Shown piece by piece: positions 32,570 to 41,156 of a DNA stretch of 64,000 nucleotides. The DNA is from Powellomyces hirtus (Eukaryota > Chytridiomycota > Chytridiomycetes > Spizellomycetales > Powellomycetaceae): the NCBI GenBank assembly GCA_025526995.1, contig JAHLKG010000025.1:1-64000 (forward strand), read 5' to 3'. The translations under genes and the position numbers were made by a program. Below the pieces are notes generated by a model that did no database searches, was not told the DNA's origin, and worked only from the letters and a program-made list of their open reading frames with translations. Position 1 is the first letter of the stretch, and every line of letters begins with the position of its first letter.

Positions 32570-35500
32570 GAGGCTGCTATCAGTTGACCAGATAATTTCG
32601 ATATGCAGTTCCAATCCAACCCAGCGGTGTAGCAAGCGATTGTAGGGTTGAACTTTAACGAAATTATATCATTCGCGTTCAGTAGCAAATGAAATGTGCC
32701 TTGCACGGTGGAATACTGGTTTGGAAACTGCGCATTAATGGTTGCTTGAGTGGAGATACGGTCTGGAGGTAGTTCTCCATTCACGTCGATGGAGAACATT
32801 ATATTGTTATTCCCTATAAAGTTGGTCAATCCAATCGAAACGTGGAATTGCCAAAGACCAGTTTTTGGTATAACGTAGTCATAGGTCCCGTTCCTCCAAC
32901 CAGATTGAACTCCTTTGTTGTATCTAGTTGTAGTGACCATTTGAATTTTGGTTACAACGTTGGCTGGTAGATTCTGGTAGGTAGTAATTTGGGTGTTGTC
33001 GACGATAAAAAATGTTGGTACCTTTGAATCCACGGAGCCATTGAGACTAAGATTCCCCACTGCATCCAATCGAGCGATTTGAGTAGTGCCCCCATACCAC
33101 TTGAACCCTAAAGTGTTATTTGTATTAGGCACTGAATTCCATATGTGTCCCCCTTCCATCCCCACCGCATAATCGACATAGTCTGCAGCAATTTGTGGAT
33201 AGAGGACGATTTTGGTTCCAGTCGACCGAGTTGAAAATGTCGGCGCTTGAACTCCAGCCGAAGAGAAATGAATCAAATTTCCGGTTGAAGCAGTGTTTGT
33301 AAGATTCAACAACCCGCCATTAAGCGCCAATTTACCAGTCATGTCTATGGTTGCTACTGCTATTTCGCTTTGACCAGCCAGTCGAGTGAAAAAGTAAAAA
33401 GGTGTACCGCCGGCTCCAACCCCCCTTCCATCAATGCGGAGGGCAGCCGCTCCACTTGTCGTAACGGGGGTGTGCCGGAAGTTAACTCCAATATTGAGGA
33501 GAGGAGTAGACCCCCCGACCTCAGTAGTTATTCCGCAGGGAATTGTTCCTGTTCCAATATTGAATGATTTTTGTATGCTTAGGCCTCCAGCTACCTGGAG
33601 GGCTCCGGTCGTGGAAGAGGTGGATTCTGAAAGTGTTCCTAAGATAACATTGTTGCTATCGGCCAGAATTCGGAAACCTAGACCGGCCCCATTTCGGCCT
33701 TGGAGTAAGAGGTCACCAATGTCGTTTCGAATAGTCGTATTGTTAACACCACCATCACCAGTTCTTGTAGAACTGTTTATGAAGATGTTTAGGTTACCAA
33801 TATCGTTTCCAACTACCAAATTGTTGTAAGCGGCGTTTCCGTTACTTAGATTTTTGAACACACTGGTCCTTCCTCCATTGAAAGATCCTTGTGAAGCCAG
33901 GGTTCCGGTCATACCAACAACTCCACCAACCTGTAGAGATCCAGCAACGCCAACACCTCCTGCAATCTGCAAGGCGCCGCTCGATGCCGATACCGAATCT
34001 TCAGTGGAGGTAATCTTTACTGCAGAGTGATCGAGGGCCAAGGGGAACCCCCCGGTGGTTGTTGTAAGACTAAAGGAAAAGTGACAGAAGGTAAAAGGTG
34101 TTCTTGTTCTGAGACACACAAGTCTTATGTACTTGTAGGAGCCTGCGGTAAAGTTTAGCGTATGACTTGGGACGTCTGGTATATTATCTTGGTCGACCGC
34201 CACTGTCATGGTCCCGGTTGATTGTCCAACTAGCACCGCGATTCTCAGAGGCATTGATGGAGAGGGTTCGCCGAGTCTTTGATAAATTGTCACGGAAGAG
34301 ATTGTTCGAGCAGCGGGGAGATCTACGGCAATCCATTCGCCCGGTACGAACGTACTATTTGAGTCAATCCAGGAGGCTGTTGAAGTAGTATATACACCAG
34401 TTGTCGAGTTATAAGTACCGTTTCCAGAGACCCATGGAGCGGTTAACCGTTCCGATTTGAAACCTCTGTAGGCTTCATATCCAGCCGAGTAGATACTTGA
34501 AGCCGTTAAAGTATAAGTTCCATTCAAGTATTCCCACGTTGTTGGAGTAGAGGTTCCTGCCGTAAGGGCAGCCCCCCCTGCTGGAGGAAGAGGGACGGGG
34601 ACTGTATCACTGCCCTTGATTTTACTCCAGACGGTAATTTCTTTATTTGTTGAACCCCCGCTTTCCAGAGAGACCACTCGACCCGTGAGGTTCGTGACAT
34701 TAGTGTTTGTAGCAGTCAAGGATCCTATGGAGGCAAATGATCCATCAACATAAGTTTTGTTTACAAGATGGTTACCTAGAGTCGGCGCAGTGGCTACCGT
34801 AAGGTTTCCACTGTTGAGAACCATACCTCCATCGAAAATATCAACGATTGAAGCATTTGTATTTGTCCCTAGCCTAATGACTTTCGAGCCTGATGCTCGA
34901 ATGATTGCATCTCCGGTTTGTGCGTTTGAAAACCACTGCGTGTTAGACCCGCATCGTCCAAAGGATACATTATCTGCTATAGACAGCGCTACGCTTCCAG
35001 TGTTGGTTATATTGATGTAGCCATTGACCGCTAGTGATGTAAGTGTTCCAACTGAAGTTATCTGCGGCTGAGAAGCATTGACTGATAGCGTCGCTCCGGT
35101 TTTGGTAAGTCCAGTCCCAGCGGTCAGCACATCCTGCTTCGATGTAGCGAGAGCATCAACTGAACTTTTGGTTGCTATGATGGCCGAATCATAGCCAAGA
35201 ACGCTATTGGTTAAAGTAATCCCTGCAGCGACCGAGAGCGAGTTTTGCTTCCCGGTTTGCAGTGTTGTTATGGACAATTCAGTATTGGTAACTCTAGTAG
35301 CCAAAGCATCGGTTGAAGCCTTTGTAGAGATTATAGCCGAATCATAGCCAAGAACATTATTGGAAAGAGTGATACCTGAAGAAACACTGAGCAACCCCTG
35401 TTTCCCCGCTAAAGACGATTCAGTATTGGTAACTCTAGTGGCCAAAGCGTCAGTTGAAGCCTTTGTAGAGATTATAGCCGAGTCGTATCCAAGGACATTG

Positions 35501-38500
35501 TTGGAAAGAGTGATACCTGAAGAAACACTGAGTGTCCCCTGTTTCCCAGTTAATGAGGTTTCTGCACTTGTAACCCTGGCTGTAAGCGATGTCAGATTAG
35601 TGTTAGTCCCCCCCAAGGCTGTAATGGTTGCATATGTAGCATCCGTGAAGGTTCTATTCACAAGATGACTCCCGATGGAGGGAGCTGCCTCGGCAGTGAC
35701 TGTCTTTGAAAATGTGGCGGTCGATCCCGTGAGCCGGTTACCAATGAATAACGGCTTGTTAATTGTAACGGAATCAAGTGGAGTGAAATACTCCAACCTG
35801 ACTCCACAATATGCGTAATTGCCTCCATTGGTGAGACATACGAACCTGAGATAACTATATGCTGTGGAGGTAGTCGAGGTAAACCATTTCGGATCACGGT
35901 TGGAATCGCTCCAACCAACGGGTGTAGACTGGTGATACAACAGATTCCAGGATGCCCCATCATTCGACCCCAAAATTGCGAACGTCTGAGGCATCCCAAG
36001 GATGTTGCCTCCATCTCTATAGCGCAGCCTTGTCGCAGAGATACTCTTTGCAACAGGAAATTGAATCTGAATCCACTCACCCTTGTACGAAACTCCCGCC
36101 GCTGTGGTTTCAGTTGTTCTACTCGAAGTTCCTCCAGCACCCGTATACAGGTTTGTGAACCACAAACTCGAACCCCAATTTGCAAACGATTTATGACCCC
36201 TATTAACGTTGTCAGTATGACTGGTACTAATTGTATACAAGCCGTTACCCCAAGCCTCCCCGGCCACGGTGGTTGTCGAGGGCTCACTATCTGTAAAGAA
36301 AACCGTGGAGGGGACCCATCGCTGCATGCCAAACACAACGTCACCAATGGCAGAGAGTGTCTCTGATTGGTACGGGTTGATTGAGATAATGTTGCTATTC
36401 TTGACCAGTCCTTTCCCAACGGTTATTGGGCTGTTACTTTCCAAAATAGACACTTTGGCTTCCACAGCATCTAGAGCGATTTCTGCCCCATAGAGTCGCC
36501 CGCCGTGGTTGGCGATTGATGACTCAGCAGTGAGCAGACGCGTGTCCAAAGGCTCGACAAGACTAGAAACTGTTTCGATCGTCCAAGGCCTCGATATCTT
36601 CTCTTCAAACTCCCAAGTCTTTTCCAAGTTCATTCCATAGCACCACCTCCCAACCCTTACGTCCTCTGGCCAGGAGTCGAACATCAATGTTGTGCGTCTA
36701 GTATCCTTGTCCGAGTGAATAACAACATTGGATCCTTCGGACCAGATGTAGTTTCCATCATCATCGAGATCGTAGATTGGATTTCCATTCTCGTCGACTT
36801 GATCAGTACCGTCCGGATTCTTCTTCTTCTTGCGTTCCCGCTGGTACCCGAATATTACAGCAAACCCACCGAGGAACCCAAGTAGAGAAGGCAGGACGCC
36901 AATAATAGGAAAGATCGGCACCAGAGGTATGGGAGGGATCGGTGCAATAGGGACAAGTGGGAGGGGAAAGATCAAACTTGTAGGACTTGTCGACTGCACA
37001 ACTTCATTGTTTTCGTTCTTCAGTGTGTCATCTTCGTTATCAGTCTTTTTCTCATCATCATCATCGTTCTGGGTCTTCAGGTTTTGGCTCGAGATTATGT
37101 ACCCGGTAGCTGCGCTACCCATTACGGTTATGCCCATCCCCGCGCTGATTCGTAGATCATTGATAAAGGTACGGCCCATCAGGTTCAAACCAGCTCCTGC
37201 GCTGTAGTCCTGTTCTTCAGGAATGTTTACAGAGATGGTGTTGTTGCTGATTGTAACATTTTGGCCGGCGGTGTAGGGTTTCAACGTTGTCGAAACGGTG
37301 TTTCCCTGCACTTGGATATGTTCGCTCCCTTGTAAATCGAGTGCGACACTGTTCCCTGTTCTTTTTAATCCACTTTCAAAGGTCATGTTTTCCTTGATTG
37401 TGTTGAGTCCGACCTTCTCTAGTGCCCCCTCGACATTAAGCGCCAATTGGACATCATTGTTGGTGCCCTCCCGCAAGCGGAGTCCGTTTGCCGATTGGAA
37501 GATGTAGCCACCGCTTATCTTACCATTCCCGTCGATCTTAACAGATGACCCATTAACCAAAGGAGAAACGTTAACACCTAGATTGTTGTTGGCATCAACT
37601 TGTAAAGTTGCATCAGTGCGAACATTGAGGAGCCGTCTATTATTGGTTTCGGGTGCTACATCAATAGCCGAGCCACTTTGAATATACTGTGCTACATACG
37701 ACTGCGTTACAGCCTCGTTTGAATTGGGATTGAAATTCTGACTAAGTTCTACATGCGGGACGGACAGCTCAGAGAGCGTGTCATTGTATTCCAGCCGACT
37801 AGAAACATTGAAACCATCGAAGACCCCGTAGAATGGAATCTTATTGTTTCCTTTGGACTTGATAGCCAGGGCCTTGCCTCCAAACGATGCAAGTGTGTTC
37901 TTCTGGGTAAAGTCATCCGAGGTCCGCAAACGCAGCAAAGTGATGTCTGTATCAGGTACTTCATCTGTAAGGTCTGCCAATGCGTCGTAGCCCAACTCGG
38001 TCAATTCATCCATTCCCATGTCAAAGATTCCCCCGTTGTGAAGCGCACCCAAGGGCTTCAGCACATCCTCAGTGTTACTCACCAGTTCTCCGTCCTCCAG
38101 TTTCAGGCCTCGGCCGTAATTGAAAGTAATAGACCCGTCCTCCCCCCGCGCGATTGGCTCCCTCAAGGTTTCACGAACAACCGAGAGCTGCCCTTCGGCA
38201 TTCACCTGCAGTGTTGAATCATGGTCGAGTGTTAACTTGCTTTCAGAATCTATAAATAGCGGATCAGAGTAGTCCAGTCCTAGCATCCCATGTTGGACCT
38301 TAAGTGACTCGTCAAGTACCAGTTTGATCCCGTTGGCGTCTCTGGCCAAAGGGGCTTGTACTGTTTCCTTTACAACCGAGAGATCCCCGTCTTCCTTGAT
38401 CTCCAACGAGGCGTCATGGAACAAGGAGAGGCCTTCCTCTGTAACTGCGAATGGCGCTGCGGTGATTAGTTCTACAGTTTTGGTTTCTAAATCATGGGTT

Positions 38501-38817
38501 AAAGGAAACTCGTACATATCCGGCTTGTAGTTCAGGGCACCCTCATCTATCGATAGGTACTTGTCGTCAATCTCCAATCCAAGGGACACGACGCCCTCAC
38601 CTTCTTTGGTAACAGTGATTGGATCCGAGGATGTAACATCGTTAACCAACAAAGGACCGTGCTTGTTCTCTATGGTATCAGCAGCGACTTTTTGGAATCC
38701 AGTAATCTTGCTATTGGCAGTGAATGCCTTCATGTTGCCCGAGACAACGGGACTAATGAGGTTGGTATCCTCTAGATTTCGCAAGCCGGAGGACGTTCTA
38801 CTGTTCAATCCGGACAT
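32566..38817 (-). CDS. Giant fibre-like protein, 2,083 aa
   Basis: One uninterrupted frame, a quarter of the virus. Residues about 30-250 are repeats of the type PLxxxxxGLxLxxDxxLxVxxGxL, like the triple-beta-spiral shaft of adenovirus fibres. A very hydrophobic proline-rich segment (residues about 612-662, ending in RERKKKK) could be a membrane segment. Residues about 840-1005 resemble an F5/8 type C (discoidin) domain (WIQIQFPVAKSISATRLRYR, FAILGSNDGASW). About 1090-1260 are three near-identical 50-residue repeats (SSGITLSNNVLGYDSAI). A second discoidin-like domain spans about 1420-1585 and a C1q/TNF-like jelly roll ends the protein (about 1940-2083). Such domains bind surface sugars or lipids, so host attachment is the likely role. 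Confidence 0.8.
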   Translation of the reverse strand: MSGLNSRTSSGLRNLEDTNLISPVVSGNMKAFTANSKITGFQKVAADTIENKHGPLLVNDVTSSDPITVTKEGEGVVSLGLEIDDKYLSIDEGALNYKPDMYEFPLTHDLETKTVELITAAPFAVTEEGLSLFHDASLEIKEDGDLSVVKETVQAPLARDANGIKLVLDESLKVQHGMLGLDYSDPLFIDSESKLTLDHDSTLQVNAEGQLSVVRETLREPIARGEDGSITFNYGRGLKLEDGELVSNTEDVLKPLGALHNGGIFDMGMDELTELGYDALADLTDEVPDTDITLLRLRTSDDFTQKNTLASFGGKALAIKSKGNNKIPFYGVFDGFNVSSRLEYNDTLSELSVPHVELSQNFNPNSNEAVTQSYVAQYIQSGSAIDVAPETNNRRLLNVRTDATLQVDANNNLGVNVSPLVNGSSVKIDGNGKISGGYIFQSANGLRLREGTNNDVQLALNVEGALEKVGLNTIKENMTFESGLKRTGNSVALDLQGSEHIQVQGNTVSTTLKPYTAGQNVTISNNTISVNIPEEQDYSAGAGLNLMGRTFINDLRISAGMGITVMGSAATGYIISSQNLKTQNDDDDEKKTDNEDDTLKNENNEVVQSTSPTSLIFPLPLVPIAPIPPIPLVPIFPIIGVLPSLLGFLGGFAVIFGYQRERKKKKNPDGTDQVDENGNPIYDLDDDGNYIWSEGSNVVIHSDKDTRRTTLMFDSWPEDVRVGRWCYGMNLEKTWEFEEKISRPWTIETVSSLVEPLDTRLLTAESSIANHGGRLYGAEIALDAVEAKVSILESNSPITVGKGLVKNSNIISINPYQSETLSAIGDVVFGMQRWVPSTVFFTDSEPSTTTVAGEAWGNGLYTISTSHTDNVNRGHKSFANWGSSLWFTNLYTGAGGTSSRTTETTAAGVSYKGEWIQIQFPVAKSISATRLRYRDGGNILGMPQTFAILGSNDGASWNLLYHQSTPVGWSDSNRDPKWFTSTTSTAYSYLRFVCLTNGGNYAYCGVRLEYFTPLDSVTINKPLFIGNRLTGSTATFSKTVTAEAAPSIGSHLVNRTFTDATYATITALGGTNTNLTSLTARVTSAETSLTGKQGTLSVSSGITLSNNVLGYDSAIISTKASTDALATRVTNTESSLAGKQGLLSVSSGITLSNNVLGYDSAIISTKASTDALATRVTNTELSITTLQTGKQNSLSVAAGITLTNSVLGYDSAIIATKSSVDALATSKQDVLTAGTGLTKTGATLSVNASQPQITSVGTLTSLAVNGYINITNTGSVALSIADNVSFGRCGSNTQWFSNAQTGDAIIRASGSKVIRLGTNTNASIVDIFDGGMVLNSGNLTVATAPTLGNHLVNKTYVDGSFASIGSLTATNTNVTNLTGRVVSLESGGSTNKEITVWSKIKGSDTVPVPLPPAGGAALTAGTSTPTTWEYLNGTYTLTASSIYSAGYEAYRGFKSERLTAPWVSGNGTYNSTTGVYTTSTASWIDSNSTFVPGEWIAVDLPAARTISSVTIYQRLGEPSPSMPLRIAVLVGQSTGTMTVAVDQDNIPDVPSHTLNFTAGSYKYIRLVCLRTRTPFTFCHFSFSLTTTTGGFPLALDHSAVKITSTEDSVSASSGALQIAGGVGVAGSLQVGGVVGMTGTLASQGSFNGGRTSVFKNLSNGNAAYNNLVVGNDIGNLNIFINSSTRTGDGGVNNTTIRNDIGDLLLQGRNGAGLGFRILADSNNVILGTLSESTSSTTGALQVAGGLSIQKSFNIGTGTIPCGITTEVGGSTPLLNIGVNFRHTPVTTSGAAALRIDGRGVGAGGTPFYFFTRLAGQSEIAVATIDMTGKLALNGGLLNLTNTASTGNLIHFSSAGVQAPTFSTRSTGTKIVLYPQIAADYVDYAVGMEGGHIWNSVPNTNNTLGFKWYGGTTQIARLDAVGNLSLNGSVDSKVPTFFIVDNTQITTYQNLPANVVTKIQMVTTTRYNKGVQSGWRNGTYDYVIPKTGLWQFHVSIGLTNFIGNNNIMFSIDVNGELPPDRISTQATINAQFPNQYSTVQGTFHLLLNANDIISLKFNPTIACYTAGLDWNCISKLSGQLIAAS

Positions 38818-38915
38818 GTCTTATAGTTACTAGATGACCAAGAGATAAATTCAGCTCAGCTAGGAGCTCTAAGCTTAGGTAAACATGTCACGACGCGTCT
38901 TGCCCCCACGCGTTT
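38818..38915. promoter_or_regulatory. Fibre-gene promoter with paired ACGCGT boxes
   Basis: Two ACGCGT hexamers at 38893-38898 and 38908-38913, start to start 15 bp, lie upstream of the leftward fibre ATG. The same spacing recurs at 45806 and 45821. Confidence 0.5.
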
Positions 38916-40574
38916 TTAGATGACTCTTTGGCGTTTGGTAGGCCTTGTTGCACCTGCAGCAGGAGGTCGCTTCTTTCTAAGTCCGGTTGCTTCCTCAATC
39001 ATTGGATTCACTTCAAAGTTTGGAGGAATGGCAAAGTCGACGTGTGGCTGACCTCGTAACTTGGCAATCGGTCTAAGGAAGCCAGCCGCCACGGCTTCCG
39101 TTCGTTGCGGGCGGGGGTCTATCACGGCCGTTCCATCGATCTGTGCATTGATGTTGCGTCCACGGCGTTGTTTGGTTACCGCCTTGACGGATCTTAGAGT
39201 GATCTCCTCGACATCAGCATCAGTTCGTTGCTTCTTGTGAACAGTTGGCCTCCCGGGGGCACCAGCAAGTGCAACTCGCTTTACGCTTGGATTCAATCTG
39301 TACGCCTCTGGAAGATCTCCAACGCGTGGCTTTTGCGCAGGACGTCCGGATCCCTCCTCTGCATCATTGCTTCGCTTTACACCACGGGTTGATACAGGAT
39401 TTAATGTTTGCGCTCTGACTCTAGGATTTATGGTTTCGACCTGAATTTCCCTCGATGGCTCCATGCCAACAGCCATCCTTTCCTGAGGGAAGGATGAGGC
39501 TACAGCCTGCGCTCTGACCCCCCTAGGGTTTATGGTTTCGACCTGAACTTCCCTCGATGGCTCCATCGGCCCCAGGGCAATCCTTTCTTGTGCGGCATCC
39601 ACTGTTCGTAACACGGCCTTTTCAACTGTTGGCTTTTCCTTCTTGGGAGCCTTCAACCTTGCATAAGGCTTGCGGCGAAGATTGGCAAACGGAGAATGGG
39701 CAGATGCTGCAACAAAGGTATCCCTGGACATTTCAGTATTGGCAATGATATCCTCGACCTCTTTTGGATCGTTAATGGTCGTCAAGGCAATCTCTGGCTT
39801 TATTTCAATAGGTTCTGACTTGATGTAAAAGGCATCTGTCATCTCTTCTTCTCTCTTCACATCAACAACACCCATGTCCGGGAAGGCGCCCGGCATCACT
39901 GGATCCTGATACTCGAAAGGATTACTTACCACAGGAGGCTTGAGGACGCTGCTGGAGCCCCAGGTTATGGTGCCGGCCCCCGTTGCATTGTCGATGGAGA
40001 TGGCCTTCTCCCTTGTAAGGATAACAGGGTTGATACGCGTGGAATTAGCGTTCAACTGATCGGCAGACTGCGGTACCTCGGGGAGATCGTGGGGCGCTTC
40101 AAACATCATGCCAGTTGCAGCAGTCGTAGCAGCGTTATAGTGGAACACGTTGCCTTTGGTATCAGGGATAGGTAAGCCACTAGTGGACGTAGAGGTTCCA
40201 ATGCTTACGGTGTGGTTCCTCCTAGATGGAGTGATGGAGTCGAGGTACCTTTCCTTTGCTCGAAAGTCCCGTTCAGCCTTCACATATTCTTGGCCGTCCT
40301 TGTAGGCTTTGGTGTGGTGCTCCCCAGCCGACATCCGCATGACTTCAGCAGACGAGACCTGTTTTTCACGAACGGGGGCGACATAGTTCTTCTTGGTGGC
40401 CATGTCCTTGTCGTGGATGTTCCGGTTCCAAGAGTACGTCACATTTGGGCGGCCGTATTCGTCGAGGTCATTGTAATCTAATGCCTGCCCAATCTGGTGT
40501 CGCTGGACATTAGGCACACCTTTACTCTGATTGATTCCCTGGAATTCCAAGTAGTTTGCTCTATAGAATGCCAT
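38916..40574 (-). CDS. Basic PLV protein, 552 aa, possible virion core
   Basis: Starts MAFYRANYLEFQGINQ. N-terminal 150 residues are polar; the second half is Arg/Lys-rich with two copies of MEPSREVQVETINPR-type sequence (near 39430 and 39530) and ends ATRPTKRQRVI, a nuclear-localisation-like tail. High isoelectric point and position next to the fibre gene suggest a virion or DNA-binding protein, but no family is recognised. Intact. Confidence 0.6.
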   Translation of the reverse strand: MAFYRANYLEFQGINQSKGVPNVQRHQIGQALDYNDLDEYGRPNVTYSWNRNIHDKDMATKKNYVAPVREKQVSSAEVMRMSAGEHHTKAYKDGQEYVKAERDFRAKERYLDSITPSRRNHTVSIGTSTSTSGLPIPDTKGNVFHYNAATTAATGMMFEAPHDLPEVPQSADQLNANSTRINPVILTREKAISIDNATGAGTITWGSSSVLKPPVVSNPFEYQDPVMPGAFPDMGVVDVKREEEMTDAFYIKSEPIEIKPEIALTTINDPKEVEDIIANTEMSRDTFVAASAHSPFANLRRKPYARLKAPKKEKPTVEKAVLRTVDAAQERIALGPMEPSREVQVETINPRGVRAQAVASSFPQERMAVGMEPSREIQVETINPRVRAQTLNPVSTRGVKRSNDAEEGSGRPAQKPRVGDLPEAYRLNPSVKRVALAGAPGRPTVHKKQRTDADVEEITLRSVKAVTKQRRGRNINAQIDGTAVIDPRPQRTEAVAAGFLRPIAKLRGQPHVDFAIPPNFEVNPMIEEATGLRKKRPPAAGATRPTKRQRVI

Positions 40575-40586
40575 TCTCTTTACACT

Positions 40587-40928
40587 ATGGAAGCGATTTA
40601 TTTTCCAAAGCTACAAGAAAAAGGGGGAATGGGAAAATTCTTTGCCAACTTAAAGAGAAAGGCTAATACATTCATCTCTCATGCACCAGACTACGCCAAG
40701 AAGGCCCGCCATTTTGTCAACACAGCGGTTGGACACGCAGGGAAGGCGTCAAAGTTTATTACAAACGTTAACGACGCCGTTCAGGACTCTCCATTATTCT
40801 CTGATAAGATTAAGGAGACATCTCGGCGCGTTGATTCCACGGCGACGAAGGGTGTAAGAAGACTGCAAGAGATCAACAAACAGGGTCAGGAATTCATAGA
40901 TAAGGTTCAAGGTGGTGAATTGAATTAA
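40587..40928 (+). CDS. Small amphipathic PLV protein, 113 aa
   Basis: Starts MEAIYFPKLQEKGGMGKFFA at the ATG that follows a TTACACT leader; upstream in-frame codons overlap the divergent neighbour and are not used. It is almost wholly amphipathic helix with many Lys and Ala/Val (HFVNTAVGHAGKASKFITNV). Small capsid-associated membrane-active proteins of adenoviruses and polintons look similar in composition; that role is inference. Confidence 0.55.
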   Translation: MEAIYFPKLQEKGGMGKFFANLKRKANTFISHAPDYAKKARHFVNTAVGHAGKASKFITNVNDAVQDSPLFSDKIKETSRRVDSTATKGVRRLQEINKQGQEFIDKVQGGELN

Positions 40929-40933
40929 GCCAG

Positions 40934-41088
40934 AAACCCAAGAAACCCAACCCAAATTTTACAAACTTTTTGTAGTATGAATTTTAAATGTTATTTCCTA
41001 TCTCACAAAACGTCAAGCTCTCCCATCACTACAAATATAATAGGCTAAATAATAGTTGTCGCTCTGTGTGCTGGGTTCTCTGGGTTGA
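40934..41088. repeat. PLV internal repeat, copy C
   Basis: AAACCCAAGAAACCCAACCC at the left and GCTGGGTTCTCTGGGTTG at the right, with a diverged AT-rich middle. It lies between two convergent genes, where it may supply 3' ends. Confidence 0.8.
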
Positions 41089-41156
41089 CCCTCCACCCCA
41101 GCTCCAGCTCGTCACACATCATCACCCAATAGGCACATCACCTACATACTCTTCCT

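Noticed and set aside
35658..36419. 253-aa minus-strand frame
   Set aside because: Second frame within the fibre gene; a byproduct of its Ser/Thr-rich codons.
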